From Pseudomonadota bacterium (GTDB taxonomy: Bacteria; Pseudomonadota; Gammaproteobacteria; Acidiferrobacterales; UBA6901): a DNA stretch of 64,000 nucleotides. Location of the stretch: NCBI GenBank assembly GCA_021785515.1, contig JAJYEX010000001.1, positions 640,196-704,195 of the forward strand, in the 5' to 3' direction. Made by a program: the position numbers and the translations under genes. Numbering within the stretch: the stretch's first letter is position 1; the number at the start of each line of letters is the position of its first letter. Below are positions 28,533 through 37,346 of this stretch, one piece after another. The notes beneath the pieces were generated by a model. It saw nothing but the letters and a program-made list of their open reading frames with translations. It was not told the DNA's origin and did no database searches.

Positions 28533-29615
28533 ATGAACAAGTGGCAGCGCTGGCATATCGATCGGCCCTTATTTCTCGCCCTCTGCCTGCTGTCGGTGGT
28601 GGGAATGTTTGTCCTCTACAGCGCCGGTGGCGAGAACACCCCGCTGTTGATACGCCAGGCGTTACGCCTGGCGCTTGGGTTTGCCGTGCTGGTTGCCTTC
28701 GCCCAGATACGTCCGGAGACGCTGCAGCGCTGGTCACCTTATATCTTTGCTTTTGGCCTGGCACTGCTTCTTGCCGTCCTTGCTGTCGGATCGGTTAGGT
28801 TAGGGGCGCGCCGCTGGCTCAACCTCGGACTGTTTCGTTTCCAGCCATCCGAAATCATGAAACTCGGGATGCCGATGATGCTTGCGTGGTTTTTTGCGCG
28901 CGAGCCACTGCCCCCGAGGGGCCGGATTGTTGCGCTCGGTGGCGCCCTTTCCCTTGCGCCCATTCTGCTCATCGCAAAGCAGCCCGACCTCGGCACGGCT
29001 GCGCTCATACTCGGATCAGTACTCGCAGTGCTGTTCCTCGCTGGCATGAGTTGGCGTTCGATTATGTTTGTGCTGGTCCTGGCGGGCATGGCAACGCCGC
29101 TGCTATGGACGCATCTGCACCAGTACCAGAAACAACGCATTGAGACCCTTCTCGACCCGAGCTCTGATCCGTTGGGCGCCGGTTACCACACCATCCAGTC
29201 GATGATCGCCGTCGGCTCTGGGGGATTTTTCGGCAAGGGCTGGCTCAACAGCAGCCAAGCGCATCTCGATTTTCTTCCCGAAAGCTCGACCGACTTCATT
29301 TTCGCAGTGTTTGCGGAAGAATTCGGATTCCTGGGGATACTGATGCTGTGCAGCCTATATCTGTTCGTGCTCGGGCGCAGCCTGCTGATTGCTTTTTATG
29401 CCCAAGACACCTACGCACGACTTCTTGCCGGAGGATTGGCCCTCACCTTCTTCATGTATGTCTTCGTCAACATCGGCATGGTAAGCGGCATATTGCCCGT
29501 TGTCGGCGTCCCCTTGCCCCTGATCAGCTATGGCGGGAGTGCCACAGTAACGCTGATGGCAGCCTTCGGGATGCTGATGAGTATTCATACTCATCGCAGG
29601 ATCATCACGCAGTGA
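28533..29615 (+). CDS. mrdB: Peptidoglycan glycosyltransferase RodA
   Basis: A 360-residue SEDS-family membrane enzyme with about ten transmembrane helices that polymerises lipid II during elongation. Conserved stretches include [38 protein letters not shown]-type [12 protein letters not shown], the catalytic-aspartate region of the large loop, and the C-terminal [27 protein letters not shown]. It partners with PBP2 encoded immediately upstream. The stop codon overlaps the next start (TGATG), indicating coupling with rlpA. Confidence 0.96.
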   Translation: MNKWQRWHIDRPLFLALCLLSVVGMFVLYSAGGENTPLLIRQALRLALGFAVLVAFAQIRPETLQRWSPYIFAFGLALLLAVLAVGSVRLGARRWLNLGLFRFQPSEIMKLGMPMMLAWFFAREPLPPRGRIVALGGALSLAPILLIAKQPDLGTAALILGSVLAVLFLAGMSWRSIMFVLVLAGMATPLLWTHLHQYQKQRIETLLDPSSDPLGAGYHTIQSMIAVGSGGFFGKGWLNSSQAHLDFLPESSTDFIFAVFAEEFGFLGILMLCSLYLFVLGRSLLIAFYAQDTYARLLAGGLALTFFMYVFVNIGMVSGILPVVGVPLPLISYGGSATVTLMAAFGMLMSIHTHRRIITQ

Positions 29616-30523
29616 TGCTGCTCGCGATCCTGGATTCGGCGGGCTTACACCGGGGTCGGATGGGGCGCAACTGGCGTCGCAGGCTCGGCCACCTGTCACT
29701 GCTGTTCCTGCTGGTGCTGGAAGCCGCCTGCAGTACTATCCCCACGAACGGCGGTTACTACGAGCATGACGGACCCGGCAGCCGGCCCCTGACAGAGGTG
29801 CTGAACGTTCCGAATGCCGTTCCGAAGCCGCTGCCGCTCAGTCCCATCGGAAATCAGCCCTACACCGTTTTCGGAAAGACGTATTACCCGTTGAAATCCG
29901 CAGCAGGCTATCGCGCTCGCGGTATCGCCTCGTGGTATGGGCGCCAGTTTGGGGGTAAGTTCACCTCTGACGGAGAGCGCTACAACATGTACGCGATGAC
30001 CGCAGCGCACAGGACCCTGCCGCTGCCAAGCTACGCGCGGGTAACCAACCTTAGAAACGGCCGTTCGGTGGTTGTGCGCGTCAATGACCGCGGCCCGTTT
30101 CTGGATAACCGTCTCATCGACCTGTCGTATGCAGCGGCGGCCAAACTCGGAATGCTTCGCACTGGCACGGCGCTGGTCGAGGTGGACGGGATAGTCCCGG
30201 GAGACCACAGGAAGCCCGGACGGGAAACCACGATTGCGGCCGGCAGCAATGCTGGAATGGGGCAGGCGACAGCGGACACGGAATCCCCGCCACAGCTCTA
30301 TCTTCAGGTCGGCGCCTTCGTGGACCAGTACCATGCCGAGGCCCTGCGCCAAAAACTGAAACAAGCGGACTTCGGACAGGTCTGCGTACAAACGTCCCGC
30401 TCGCGTCCGACCGTCCTGTTCCGGGTACGGATCGGCCCCCTGCCGAGCGTTGCCGACTGCGACCGCCTTGCCCGGCGTGTTGCCGCCTACGGCATTCGCG
30501 GCGCCTACGCCGTCGTAGAGTAA
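29615..30523 (+). CDS. rlpA: Septal/endolytic peptidoglycan transglycosylase RlpA (lipoprotein-like, SPOR)
   Basis: A 302-residue exported protein. The ATG at 29615 overlaps the rodA stop; ATG 29660, with a GGGGTCGG site, is an alternative that places the signal peptide at the very N-terminus. The hydrophobic run ends LEAACSTIP, a slightly unusual lipobox (Glu at -3). The double-psi beta-barrel domain reads [19 protein letters not shown], with the catalytic pair in [11 protein letters not shown] and [14 protein letters not shown] domain forms the C-terminal ~75 residues ([19 protein letters not shown]). RlpA cleaves denuded glycan at division sites. It ends the rod-shape operon. Confidence 0.92.
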   Translation: MLLAILDSAGLHRGRMGRNWRRRLGHLSLLFLLVLEAACSTIPTNGGYYEHDGPGSRPLTEVLNVPNAVPKPLPLSPIGNQPYTVFGKTYYPLKSAAGYRARGIASWYGRQFGGKFTSDGERYNMYAMTAAHRTLPLPSYARVTNLRNGRSVVVRVNDRGPFLDNRLIDLSYAAAAKLGMLRTGTALVEVDGIVPGDHRKPGRETTIAAGSNAGMGQATADTESPPQLYLQVGAFVDQYHAEALRQKLKQADFGQVCVQTSRSRPTVLFRVRIGPLPSVADCDRLARRVAAYGIRGAYAVVE

Positions 30524-30572
30524 AGTCTGCCTGAGGGCCGCGCCGCACAGGCCAGCTCTTGCGTCCCGGGAA

Positions 30573-30600
30573 CCGTCAGACGTCCAGCAGCACCTGACGG
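30573..30600 (+). terminator. Inverted repeat after rlpA
   Basis: CCGTCAG (30573-30579) and CTGACGG (30594-30600) form a 7-bp stem with a 14-base loop, directly followed by a second small G5/C5 hairpin (30601-30614). There is no T-tract, so termination would be inefficient or Rho-aided. Confidence 0.3.
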
Positions 30601-30631
30601 GGGGGTATGCCCCCGCTCGATTGCACCGCGC

Positions 30632-30637
30632 TATAAT
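30632..30637 (+). promoter_or_regulatory. Consensus -10 (TATAAT) for the dat-ybeD-lipB-lipA unit
   Basis: A perfect TATAAT occurs 82 bases before the dat ATG. The spacer-correct -35 region is GC-rich and poor, so an activator may be needed, or the promoter may be weak despite the -10. Confidence 0.45.
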
Positions 30638-30718
30638 GCGGCACAATCCGACCGGGCCGGGCTCACAGGGAGCACGGCCGCCTAATACCCATAGTCCAGA
30701 TTTGGAAAATTTAGCGAT

Positions 30719-31588
30719 ATGGCCTTACCTTCGCGCGTCTACCTGAATGGCGAATTCATGCCGGCCGAGTCCGCCAGGATTTCAGTGTTTGACCGGGGAT
30801 TCGTATTCGGGGATGGCGTGTACGAAGTGGTACCGGTATACGGCGGGCGGCCGTTCCGCCTCGCACACCACTTGCGTCGCCTCGAAGCCAGCCTGACGGC
30901 AATCCGGATCGCGAATCCGATGGCTCACGGCAAGTGGGAAGAGGTCTTTCACGAGCTTATCCGCGAGCATGGAGCCATAGACCAGTCGATATACCTGCAG
31001 GTCACTCGCGGCGTCGCACCCCGAGATCACGCCTTTCCGGCCCACGTCGTCCCGACGGTGTTTGCCTACGCGCAACCGCTGACTTACCCGACACCGGACC
31101 AGCTGCGCACCGGCGTAACTGCGATCACGGTACCGGACATGCGCTGGTTACGCTGTGACATCAAGGCAATCGTGCTGCTCGCAAATGTCCTGCTGCGGGA
31201 ACAGGCGATCGAAAACGGAAGCGCAGAGGCCATACTTGTTCGCGACGACTGCCTTACGGAAGGAGCCGCCAGCAACATTTTCATAGCCTCAGGCGGCATT
31301 TTGGCCACTCCGCCGAAGGGCCCGTTCATTCTGCCGGGGATTACCCGCGACCTAGTCATCGAGCTTGCCAACCACAACAACGTTCCCTGCATCGAACGCG
31401 AGATACGGCGCGCTGAGCTGCTTGCGGCAGACGAGGTGTGGATGACCAGCTCGACCAAAGAGATTCTGCCCATCGTTCGCATCGACGGCCAGGCCGTTGG
31501 AGATGGCCGTCCCGGACCGCTGCATACCCACCTGCAGACGCTCTATCAGGATTACAAGCACGCTTTTCGCAGGGGCGAGGTGGAATGA
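30719..31588 (+). CDS. dat: D-alanine/D-amino-acid aminotransferase (class IV, PLP)
   Basis: A 289-residue fold-type IV PLP enzyme that interconverts D-alanine and 2-oxoglutarate with pyruvate and D-glutamate. Family features are VYLNGEFMPAESARISVFDRGFVFGDGVYEVVPVYGG at the N-terminus, the catalytic-lysine segment RWLRCDIKAIVLLANVLL, and the cofactor-loop EGAASNIFIASGGILATPPKGPFILPGITR. It lies between rlpA and ybeD, the position occupied by dacA in enteric bacteria, and its stop overlaps ybeD (ATGA). A role in supplying D-amino acids for the wall fits the upstream genes. Confidence 0.93.
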   Translation: MALPSRVYLNGEFMPAESARISVFDRGFVFGDGVYEVVPVYGGRPFRLAHHLRRLEASLTAIRIANPMAHGKWEEVFHELIREHGAIDQSIYLQVTRGVAPRDHAFPAHVVPTVFAYAQPLTYPTPDQLRTGVTAITVPDMRWLRCDIKAIVLLANVLLREQAIENGSAEAILVRDDCLTEGAASNIFIASGGILATPPKGPFILPGITRDLVIELANHNNVPCIEREIRRAELLAADEVWMTSSTKEILPIVRIDGQAVGDGRPGPLHTHLQTLYQDYKHAFRRGEVE

Positions 31589-31887
31589 GCGATCACGGCA
31601 ATGGTTATGGCGACGGCGACCGAAGGGGCGAGGCATCGCCATTGGCCTTTCCCTGTCGCATTGACATCAAAGCCATGGGGCGCCAGAACGTCCGGTTTGA
31701 GGCACTGGTGCAGGGCATCGTTTCCCGTCACATCGTACCCGAGGACCTGCACGCGGTCCGGGTACGTCATAGCCGCGGAAACCGGTATCTGGCCCTGACC
31801 GTTACCATCACGGCGCATAGCCAGGACCAACTCGACCGGATCTACCGCGACTTGTCCACCTGCGAAGAAGTGCTGGTTGCGCTGTAG
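31585..31887 (+). CDS. ybeD: YbeD/DUF493 family protein
   Basis: A 100-residue protein whose ATG overlaps the dat stop (ATGA). The core FPCRIDIKAMGRQNVRFEALVQGIVSRH and VRHSRGNRYLALTVTITAHSQDQLDRIYRDLSTCEEVLVAL match DUF493, an ACT-like ferredoxin fold. It precedes lipB by 2 bases, as in most gammaproteobacteria, and is thought to influence lipoylation, though its mechanism is unknown. The first ~25 residues (Gly/Asp-rich) are longer than in E. coli YbeD (87 aa). Confidence 0.92.
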   Translation: MSDHGNGYGDGDRRGEASPLAFPCRIDIKAMGRQNVRFEALVQGIVSRHIVPEDLHAVRVRHSRGNRYLALTVTITAHSQDQLDRIYRDLSTCEEVLVAL

Positions 31888-31889
31888 CA

Positions 31890-32567
31890 ATGAACCACGA
31901 TCTGCAGGGCATGGAACCGCAAATACGCTGGCTCGGGCTGGCGGACTACCGGGAAACCTGGCTTGCCATGCGCGCATTCACCGAGCGGCGCCAACTCAGT
32001 GACGCGGACGAAATCTGGCTTCTGGAGCACCCACCGGTGTACACGATGGGATTCAACGCAAAACACCCGGCACCGGATGACACCCGAGGCATCGAAGCCA
32101 TTCGGACGGATCGCGGCGGCGATATCACGTATCACGGTCCCGGCCAGATCGTAGCCTACGTCCTGGTGGACCTGCGGCGTCGCAGTCTCGGCCCCAAGGG
32201 TCTTGTACGCAGGCTCGAACAGGCGGTTATCGATCTTCTGCGCCACTACGGCATAGACGGGATTCGCCGTGAAGGGGCCCCGGGCGTCTACGTTGGTCTG
32301 AAAAAGATTGCCCAGCTTGGTCTGCGTATCCGCCGCGGCTCCAGCTATCACGGCCTTTCCCTCAACGTAGACATGGATCTCGAGCCGTTCCGCCGCATCC
32401 ATCCCTGCGGCTACCCGGACCTGGAGGTCACACAGCTGGCCGACCTGATCCCCGGCCTGGGCCTCCCGGAGGTCGGGTCAGAGCTGGTTGACGCGCTACG
32501 CCGAAATATGGGTTACAATCAGACCAAACACACAGCGCCAAGGAACATCGACAATGAGTCAAGATGA
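31890..32567 (+). CDS. lipB: Octanoyl-[acyl-carrier-protein]:protein N-octanoyltransferase LipB
   Basis: A 225-residue transferase that moves octanoate from ACP to lipoyl domains. Conserved elements are [16 protein letters not shown], the [21 protein letters not shown] substrate loop, [21 protein letters not shown] with the catalytic lysine, and [30 protein letters not shown] containing the catalytic Cys. It begins 2 bases after ybeD and overlaps the lipA start by 14 bases. Confidence 0.96.
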   Translation: MNHDLQGMEPQIRWLGLADYRETWLAMRAFTERRQLSDADEIWLLEHPPVYTMGFNAKHPAPDDTRGIEAIRTDRGGDITYHGPGQIVAYVLVDLRRRSLGPKGLVRRLEQAVIDLLRHYGIDGIRREGAPGVYVGLKKIAQLGLRIRRGSSYHGLSLNVDMDLEPFRRIHPCGYPDLEVTQLADLIPGLGLPEVGSELVDALRRNMGYNQTKHTAPRNIDNESR

Positions 32568-33528
32568 TCAAGGCGCCGGAAAGCAGGACGGCTTGAGACC
32601 AGGACGGAACCCCCTCAAGGGCGCATCCAAAACCGCGCGTATTCCCGTAAAGATCGTTCCGGCAACTGAACGTCTTCCCAAACCGCGCTGGCTGCGGGCT
32701 GGCTCGCCCATGACACCGGCAGTGGCCCGCCTCAAATCTATCCTGCGGTCCGGGGGGCTGCATACCGTGTGCGAGGAGGCCGCATGTCCGAACATAGGGG
32801 AGTGTTTCGGTCACGGTACAGCGACGTTCATGATCATGGGTAACCTCTGCACGCGCCGCTGCCCGTTCTGCGACGTCGCACACGGGCGCCCAGCACCCCT
32901 CGATCCTCAGGAACCCGCGAACCTGGCAATGACCGTCGCCCGCATGGGACTGCGGTTCGTGGTGGTCACTTCAGTAGACCGCGATGACCTGCGCGACGGC
33001 GGTGCCGGACACTTCGTTGACTGTATCCGCGCACTGCGCGTGCATAATCCGGCCATCGGAATTGAAATTCTTGTGCCAGACTTCCGCGGACGCATGGATA
33101 AAGCGCTCGAGATCCTGGGCGGGGCGCTTCCAGACGTTTTCAATCACAACGTCGAGACGGTTCCGCGTCTCTACCGGGCAGCGCGCCCCGGCGCCGACTA
33201 TGACCACTCTCTCGAGCTGTTACGTCAGTTCGGGGAATGCCATCCTGCGATACCAACCAAGTCGGGTCTGATGGTCGGTCTGGGCGAGACTAATGCGGAA
33301 ATCGAGCAGTCCATGCGCGATCTTCGCGACCACGGTTGCCAGATGCTGACGATAGGGCAGTACCTGCAGCCGAGCCGCGATCATCATCTTCCTGTCCGCC
33401 GGTATGTGACACCCGAGGAGTTCCAACATTTTGAAGCCGTAGGCACAGCAATGGGATTCCGCAATGTCGCCAGCGGGCCGCTGGTGCGATCGTCCTACCA
33501 CGCCGAGCAGCAGGCACGCCACCCATGA
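32554..33528 (+). CDS. lipA: Lipoyl synthase LipA (radical SAM)
   Basis: A 324-residue enzyme that inserts two sulfurs into octanoyl chains. The start at 32554 follows AAGGA within the lipB 3' end. Both 4Fe-4S sites are visible: the auxiliary cluster cysteines in [16 protein letters not shown] and the radical-SAM [10 protein letters not shown] (CxxxCxxC). The C-terminal RSSYHAEQQ supplies the serine ligand of the auxiliary cluster. The N-terminus is extended by ~25 polar residues compared with minimal homologues. The stop overlaps the next ATG. Confidence 0.97.
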   Translation: MSQDDQGAGKQDGLRPGRNPLKGASKTARIPVKIVPATERLPKPRWLRAGSPMTPAVARLKSILRSGGLHTVCEEAACPNIGECFGHGTATFMIMGNLCTRRCPFCDVAHGRPAPLDPQEPANLAMTVARMGLRFVVVTSVDRDDLRDGGAGHFVDCIRALRVHNPAIGIEILVPDFRGRMDKALEILGGALPDVFNHNVETVPRLYRAARPGADYDHSLELLRQFGECHPAIPTKSGLMVGLGETNAEIEQSMRDLRDHGCQMLTIGQYLQPSRDHHLPVRRYVTPEEFQHFEAVGTAMGFRNVASGPLVRSSYHAEQQARHP

Positions 33529-34331
33529 TCGGTATCACCTGGACTCACGTGATCGCCCTGTTTTGCCTCCCTCCGGGGGTGATTATCCTGGTGATAGCGC
33601 TGGGCCTGCTGCTGCACATAAAGAGACCGTGGATCGGTGGCACAATCATCGGCCTAGCCACTGCCGCGCTGATTGCGCTGTCACTGCCCCAGACAGGCCG
33701 CATCCTGATGGCAAAACTCGAGGCCTATGCCCCGCCTCTGAGCCCTACCCTGACAAAAGCCGGCAAGAACATTCAGGCGATTGTCGTCCTGGGAGATGGC
33801 CGTTATTCGGATGCGCCCGAATACGGGGGGGATACGGTCGGACCGACGGACCTCATGCGTCTAAGATACGCGGCCAGATTGCAGCGGCGCACGGGTCTGC
33901 CTCTACTTGTGAGCGGGGGATCTCCAGGCGGGCAAAGCGTATCCGAAGCGGAGCTCATGAAAAGATGTCTGGAGCATGATTTTGGTGTACATGTGCGATG
34001 GGTCGAGGGCCACTCCCGAACCACGTGGGAGAATGCCCTGTACAGCCACCGGCTGCTTGCCGCCAACCACATAAACGACATCTATCTGGTGACCAGTGCC
34101 TGGCACATGAGACGTGCGGCCTGGGCGTTCGAGGCTAACGGCTTCAAGGTGACATCGGCGCCAACCGGCTTTGCGACGCTCGGCCCCCGCCATTACGGCC
34201 TGCCCGGTTATCTGCCATCAGCCAAGGGCCTTCTGCAGAGCACCATCGCACTGCGGGAACGACTTGCCTTCGTCTGGTACAACCTGATTTACGCGTCGCC
34301 GTCAGCTGCCGTGACCGCCCTGGGGGGCTGA
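33525..34331 (+). CDS. YdcF/ElyC-like DUF218 membrane protein
   Basis: A 268-residue protein starting at an ATG that overlaps the lipA stop (ATGA). Two N-terminal transmembrane helices (residues ~8-30 and ~36-55) anchor a DUF218 domain: [41 protein letters not shown] and [19 protein letters not shown]. ElyC/SanA/YdcF relatives affect envelope integrity or lipid-carrier metabolism; no exact role can be assigned. Co-transcription with the lipoylation genes is likely, but the functional link is unclear. Confidence 0.9.
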   Translation: MIGITWTHVIALFCLPPGVIILVIALGLLLHIKRPWIGGTIIGLATAALIALSLPQTGRILMAKLEAYAPPLSPTLTKAGKNIQAIVVLGDGRYSDAPEYGGDTVGPTDLMRLRYAARLQRRTGLPLLVSGGSPGGQSVSEAELMKRCLEHDFGVHVRWVEGHSRTTWENALYSHRLLAANHINDIYLVTSAWHMRRAAWAFEANGFKVTSAPTGFATLGPRHYGLPGYLPSAKGLLQSTIALRERLAFVWYNLIYASPSAAVTALGG

Positions 34332-34362
34332 CAGTCGCATACTGTGGCACGACAAGGCCCGG

Positions 34363-35460
34363 TTACGATACCCTGCGATTGAGCGTGCGGGGCGAAAGCC
34401 CGCCCTCCGGCGCCGGCTTATCGGAGAATTCGGTCTCGATATCCATCACCTCTCCGATTCGCTTGAGCATCGCATCAACGCACTCGGGATCGAAATGCTT
34501 TCCTCGTTCGCGCCGTATAAGATCGAACGCATCTCCTGGACACCAGGCGTTCTTGTATGGTCGTTCATTCACCAGCGCATCAAATACATCAGCAACGGCG
34601 ACGATCCTTCCTGCAAGCGGAATCGATTCGCCCTTGAGTCCCCGCGGATATCCGAGGCCGTCAAACTTTTCATGGTGAGAATGGGCGATGTCGGCCCCCA
34701 GGCCCAACAGCTCGGATTCACTGCCCTTAAGCACATCGTACCCGATCGCCGCATGAGTTTTCATGATCTCGCGCTCCGCCGTGGTTAGGCTGCCGCGCTT
34801 GAGCAATATCCGATCCGGGATGCCAATCTTGCCGATATCGTGCATGGGCGCAGCAAGCAGGAGCATTTCACAGAACTCCCGGTGCGCTCCGATCTCCCGA
34901 GCGATAAGTTCCGACAGATAAGCCATCCGGCGCATGTGCCCGCCGGTTTCTTCGTCACGCGTCTCGCTGAACTGCACTAGCCGTTCAATAACGCCTTCGT
35001 GCTCACGCACGGCGATCCCCTGGAGGGCGCAATTGATTTCCTCGTCGAAGCCGGATGCCTGCTGACGCTGGTCGCGCAGACTCTTCCGCAACAGCAACAG
35101 ATTGCGGCAGCGAGCCACCATTTCATCCGGATTGACGGGCTTGTTCAGCAACTCGATTGCGCCGCTGACGAGTGCTTCCGGCCGTAGCTCTTCGGGTGGC
35201 ATACCGGTAATCATGACCATGGGGATCCCGTTGAAACGGGGGTTTTGGCGTATCTGTCGCATGAACTCGATGCCGTTCATTTCAGACATCCGATAGTCGA
35301 TGAGACAAAGATCGGGCTCATGCCGGTCACACCAGGCCAGGGCCTGTCGCGGGGAAACAAAACTGACGGTCGACACGTTGTGAAGCTTCCCATGGAGCGC
35401 GCGCTCCATAAGTGCGATGTTGTCAGGCTCATCGTCCAACAGCAGAATCGTCTGGGGCAT
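34363..35460 (-). CDS. Response regulator with HD-GYP output (RpfG-like c-di-GMP phosphodiesterase)
   Basis: A 365-residue protein. The receiver domain (1-~125) carries the acidic pair DD at 9-10, phospho-acceptor D55 in LIDYRMSEMNG, and K107. The HD-GYP domain (~160-345) has HDIGK (H207-D208), KTHAAIGYDVL, the full signature HHEKFDGLGYPRG, and VADVFDALVNERPYK. It should hydrolyse c-di-GMP when phosphorylated. The start is taken as MPQTILLLDDEPD; the frame stays open 60 codons further upstream with fairly protein-like sequence, so a longer N-terminus cannot be excluded. No histidine kinase is adjacent. Confidence 0.9.
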   Translation of the reverse strand: MPQTILLLDDEPDNIALMERALHGKLHNVSTVSFVSPRQALAWCDRHEPDLCLIDYRMSEMNGIEFMRQIRQNPRFNGIPMVMITGMPPEELRPEALVSGAIELLNKPVNPDEMVARCRNLLLLRKSLRDQRQQASGFDEEINCALQGIAVREHEGVIERLVQFSETRDEETGGHMRRMAYLSELIAREIGAHREFCEMLLLAAPMHDIGKIGIPDRILLKRGSLTTAEREIMKTHAAIGYDVLKGSESELLGLGADIAHSHHEKFDGLGYPRGLKGESIPLAGRIVAVADVFDALVNERPYKNAWCPGDAFDLIRRERGKHFDPECVDAMLKRIGEVMDIETEFSDKPAPEGGLSPRTLNRRVS

Positions 35461-36414
35461 GGGTGTCAGAACTTTCCATTTTCTACCTGCTTGAGCGTAG
35501 ATTCGTTCAAGATCCGTGCCACCATGCCGGCTTCGGGTCAGCAACGAATACGGCCCAGGCAAACTGAAACCCAAAGGCTCCAGTATTGCCTTGATACCTT
35601 CATAAGTAGTTGTTCCCAAATACATACATAGTCGTCCCAAATTGGACTTAAATGGTCAGACAAGCGCAAATGCGTGGGCAAAATCACCCACAAGTGCCGA
35701 TATTACGCATGTCAGGTGACGAAATGCGTACGGCGAGTGGCGTGAGCTTACGCTTTGGGTCAATTGGTGGTGATTTCCACCTTATCGCTGCGTGTCAACA
35801 CACTCTTCGTGCGGACCACCGTTCACCCTGAGATGCATCTATTTTGGAAATGCTGGGGCACAGCTCCGTGTTGGGCTGTGATTGGACACGACCTCCATAG
35901 TTCCTGTTATGCACGGCACTCGGGCAACCCGGCCGGCGCCACTCTACTCGTTTCACCCGTTGTCGTAAGTAACTAAGGTTGCATTGGGGCGCACTCTCGC
36001 GACCCATGCCGAAGTCCTGCCTGAACCGCCAATCTGGTGATCAGTAGCCGAACACTGCCAAGTCGGCAGATTGGCAGGTGACGTGAGACGTTGAAACACC
36101 CCTACATCCGAAGTTCCCGTACCGATCGGAATGGACCAGCAGAGATCTTATTTCGTGGTCTACACCACAAAGAACCCTGGCGGCAAGCGGTGACGAAATC
36201 ACATCCGAAAGTTAAGCCAGTCTCGGCTTCATGTCCTGCATGAAGTGTCAGTGGTGGCCAATAACATCCGGGGTGGGTGCTGTGGCACTTGACGACGTCA
36301 ACCTTCGGCATGCGGTGGTGTTATTGAAAGAACAGTTCGAAATGCTTGCCGCAATATCTGGGATAGGGCAAGGATATCTTCCGCCCCGCAATAATTATTT
36401 GAGAGAGCCAGGCA
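35461..36414. other. Gene-poor stretch, start of accessory region
   Basis: Just over 0.9 kb with only short, unconvincing frames on both strands. Codon-like structure is absent except for the possible N-terminal extension of the response regulator (to 35640). I see no RNA gene or repeat. Confidence 0.4.
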
Positions 36415-36884
36415 ATGAAAAGAACTCTTGTGTCAACAGCACTGGCAACCCTTACAGAAACGGCCGCATATATCGGCGCTAGTCCCGCTGTCTCGGCCGC
36501 GCTTCCGACCAGCGGACAATGCGGAATTCTTACCGTCGTACCACACACGTTTGATCCGGATAGGATTGCTGGCACTACCTACGATCTCAACGAACTTGCG
36601 GTTATCGACTTCTCTACCGGCATGATCAATTACAGCTTGACGAAGTTAACCGTCGAATCTACGCCGCCAAATAGGCGTTTTTAGTCACTGGGCAGGTGTA
36701 TTCCCCCAATACGACAGCAACTCCTACACGCTTTCGTATCAACCAGCGTCTTTCGCCGACCCGAGCGCTGCCACAGCGACTCCTTCGGGCAGTCAATCTT
36801 AACCTTATGATGGTGAATTCCGGCCATACCATCCTCATTCAGGGGCAGAGCGGGGCATACCATGACGTATGCCAGATGTTCTAG
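36415..36884 (+). pseudogene. Frameshifted small secreted protein
   Basis: The start ATG 36415 follows GAGAGAGCCAGG and opens a signal peptide (KRTLVSTALATLT ... SAALPTSGQCG). The first frame stops at 36684. Protein-like sequence then continues in a second frame as FSHWAGVFPQYDSNSYTLSY ... PSGSQS (stop at 36802). It continues again in a third frame as LNLMMVNSGHTILIQGQ ... YHDVCQMF, ending at 36884. The seamless relay suggests one ~150-residue exported protein broken by two frameshifts. The family is not recognised. Confidence 0.55.
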
Positions 36885-36917
36885 TAGACCTTACGTGACC
36901 ACAGAGAAACGCACACC

Positions 36918-37121
36918 ATGACAATAGCGAAAAGATTCGGGTTGGCACTTGTGGCAACGGAGCTCTTAATCCTCACCGCCTGCGGCGGGGGCGGAAGCTC
37001 TGCGTCCCAGCAACGGGCGCTACGAGCAGCAACACTGGCGCTACCACATCCGCCAATTTCTCGGCCGAGGCAACAACCGTCGCAATCCCCGACTAAATCG
37101 TGGGCGCTTGCCGTTTTCTGA
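36918..37121 (+). pseudogene. Degraded lipoprotein gene
   Basis: The ATG at 36918 gives a lipoprotein signal peptide with lipobox LTAC and the Gly-rich linker GGGGSSAS. Shortly after, the frame turns Arg/Leu-rich, while an alternative frame continues as a typical low-complexity lipoprotein linker, PATGATSSNTGATTSANFSA, to a stop at 37094-37096. One frameshift therefore breaks the gene soon after the signal. Sequence downstream to 37300 shows further protein-like scraps in other frames. Confidence 0.45.
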
Positions 37122-37346
37122 CGCAAAACAAGATCGGGAGTCGTCAAACTATGAGTACGCCGCCAGCAAAATCCGCCTGAGCGCCAGCTGCGACCGATCC
37201 GGTGGCACGGCAGTGGGGGCCGATCCACTGCCTCTGATCGAGGCAACCTGGCCTGCCCCCGCCACTGTTTGTCTACTGGAATGGGGCGGTACCGCTGGAT
37301 AACGACGGGCCGACATAGAAACCTTATACGCTAACCAGAAACTGGC

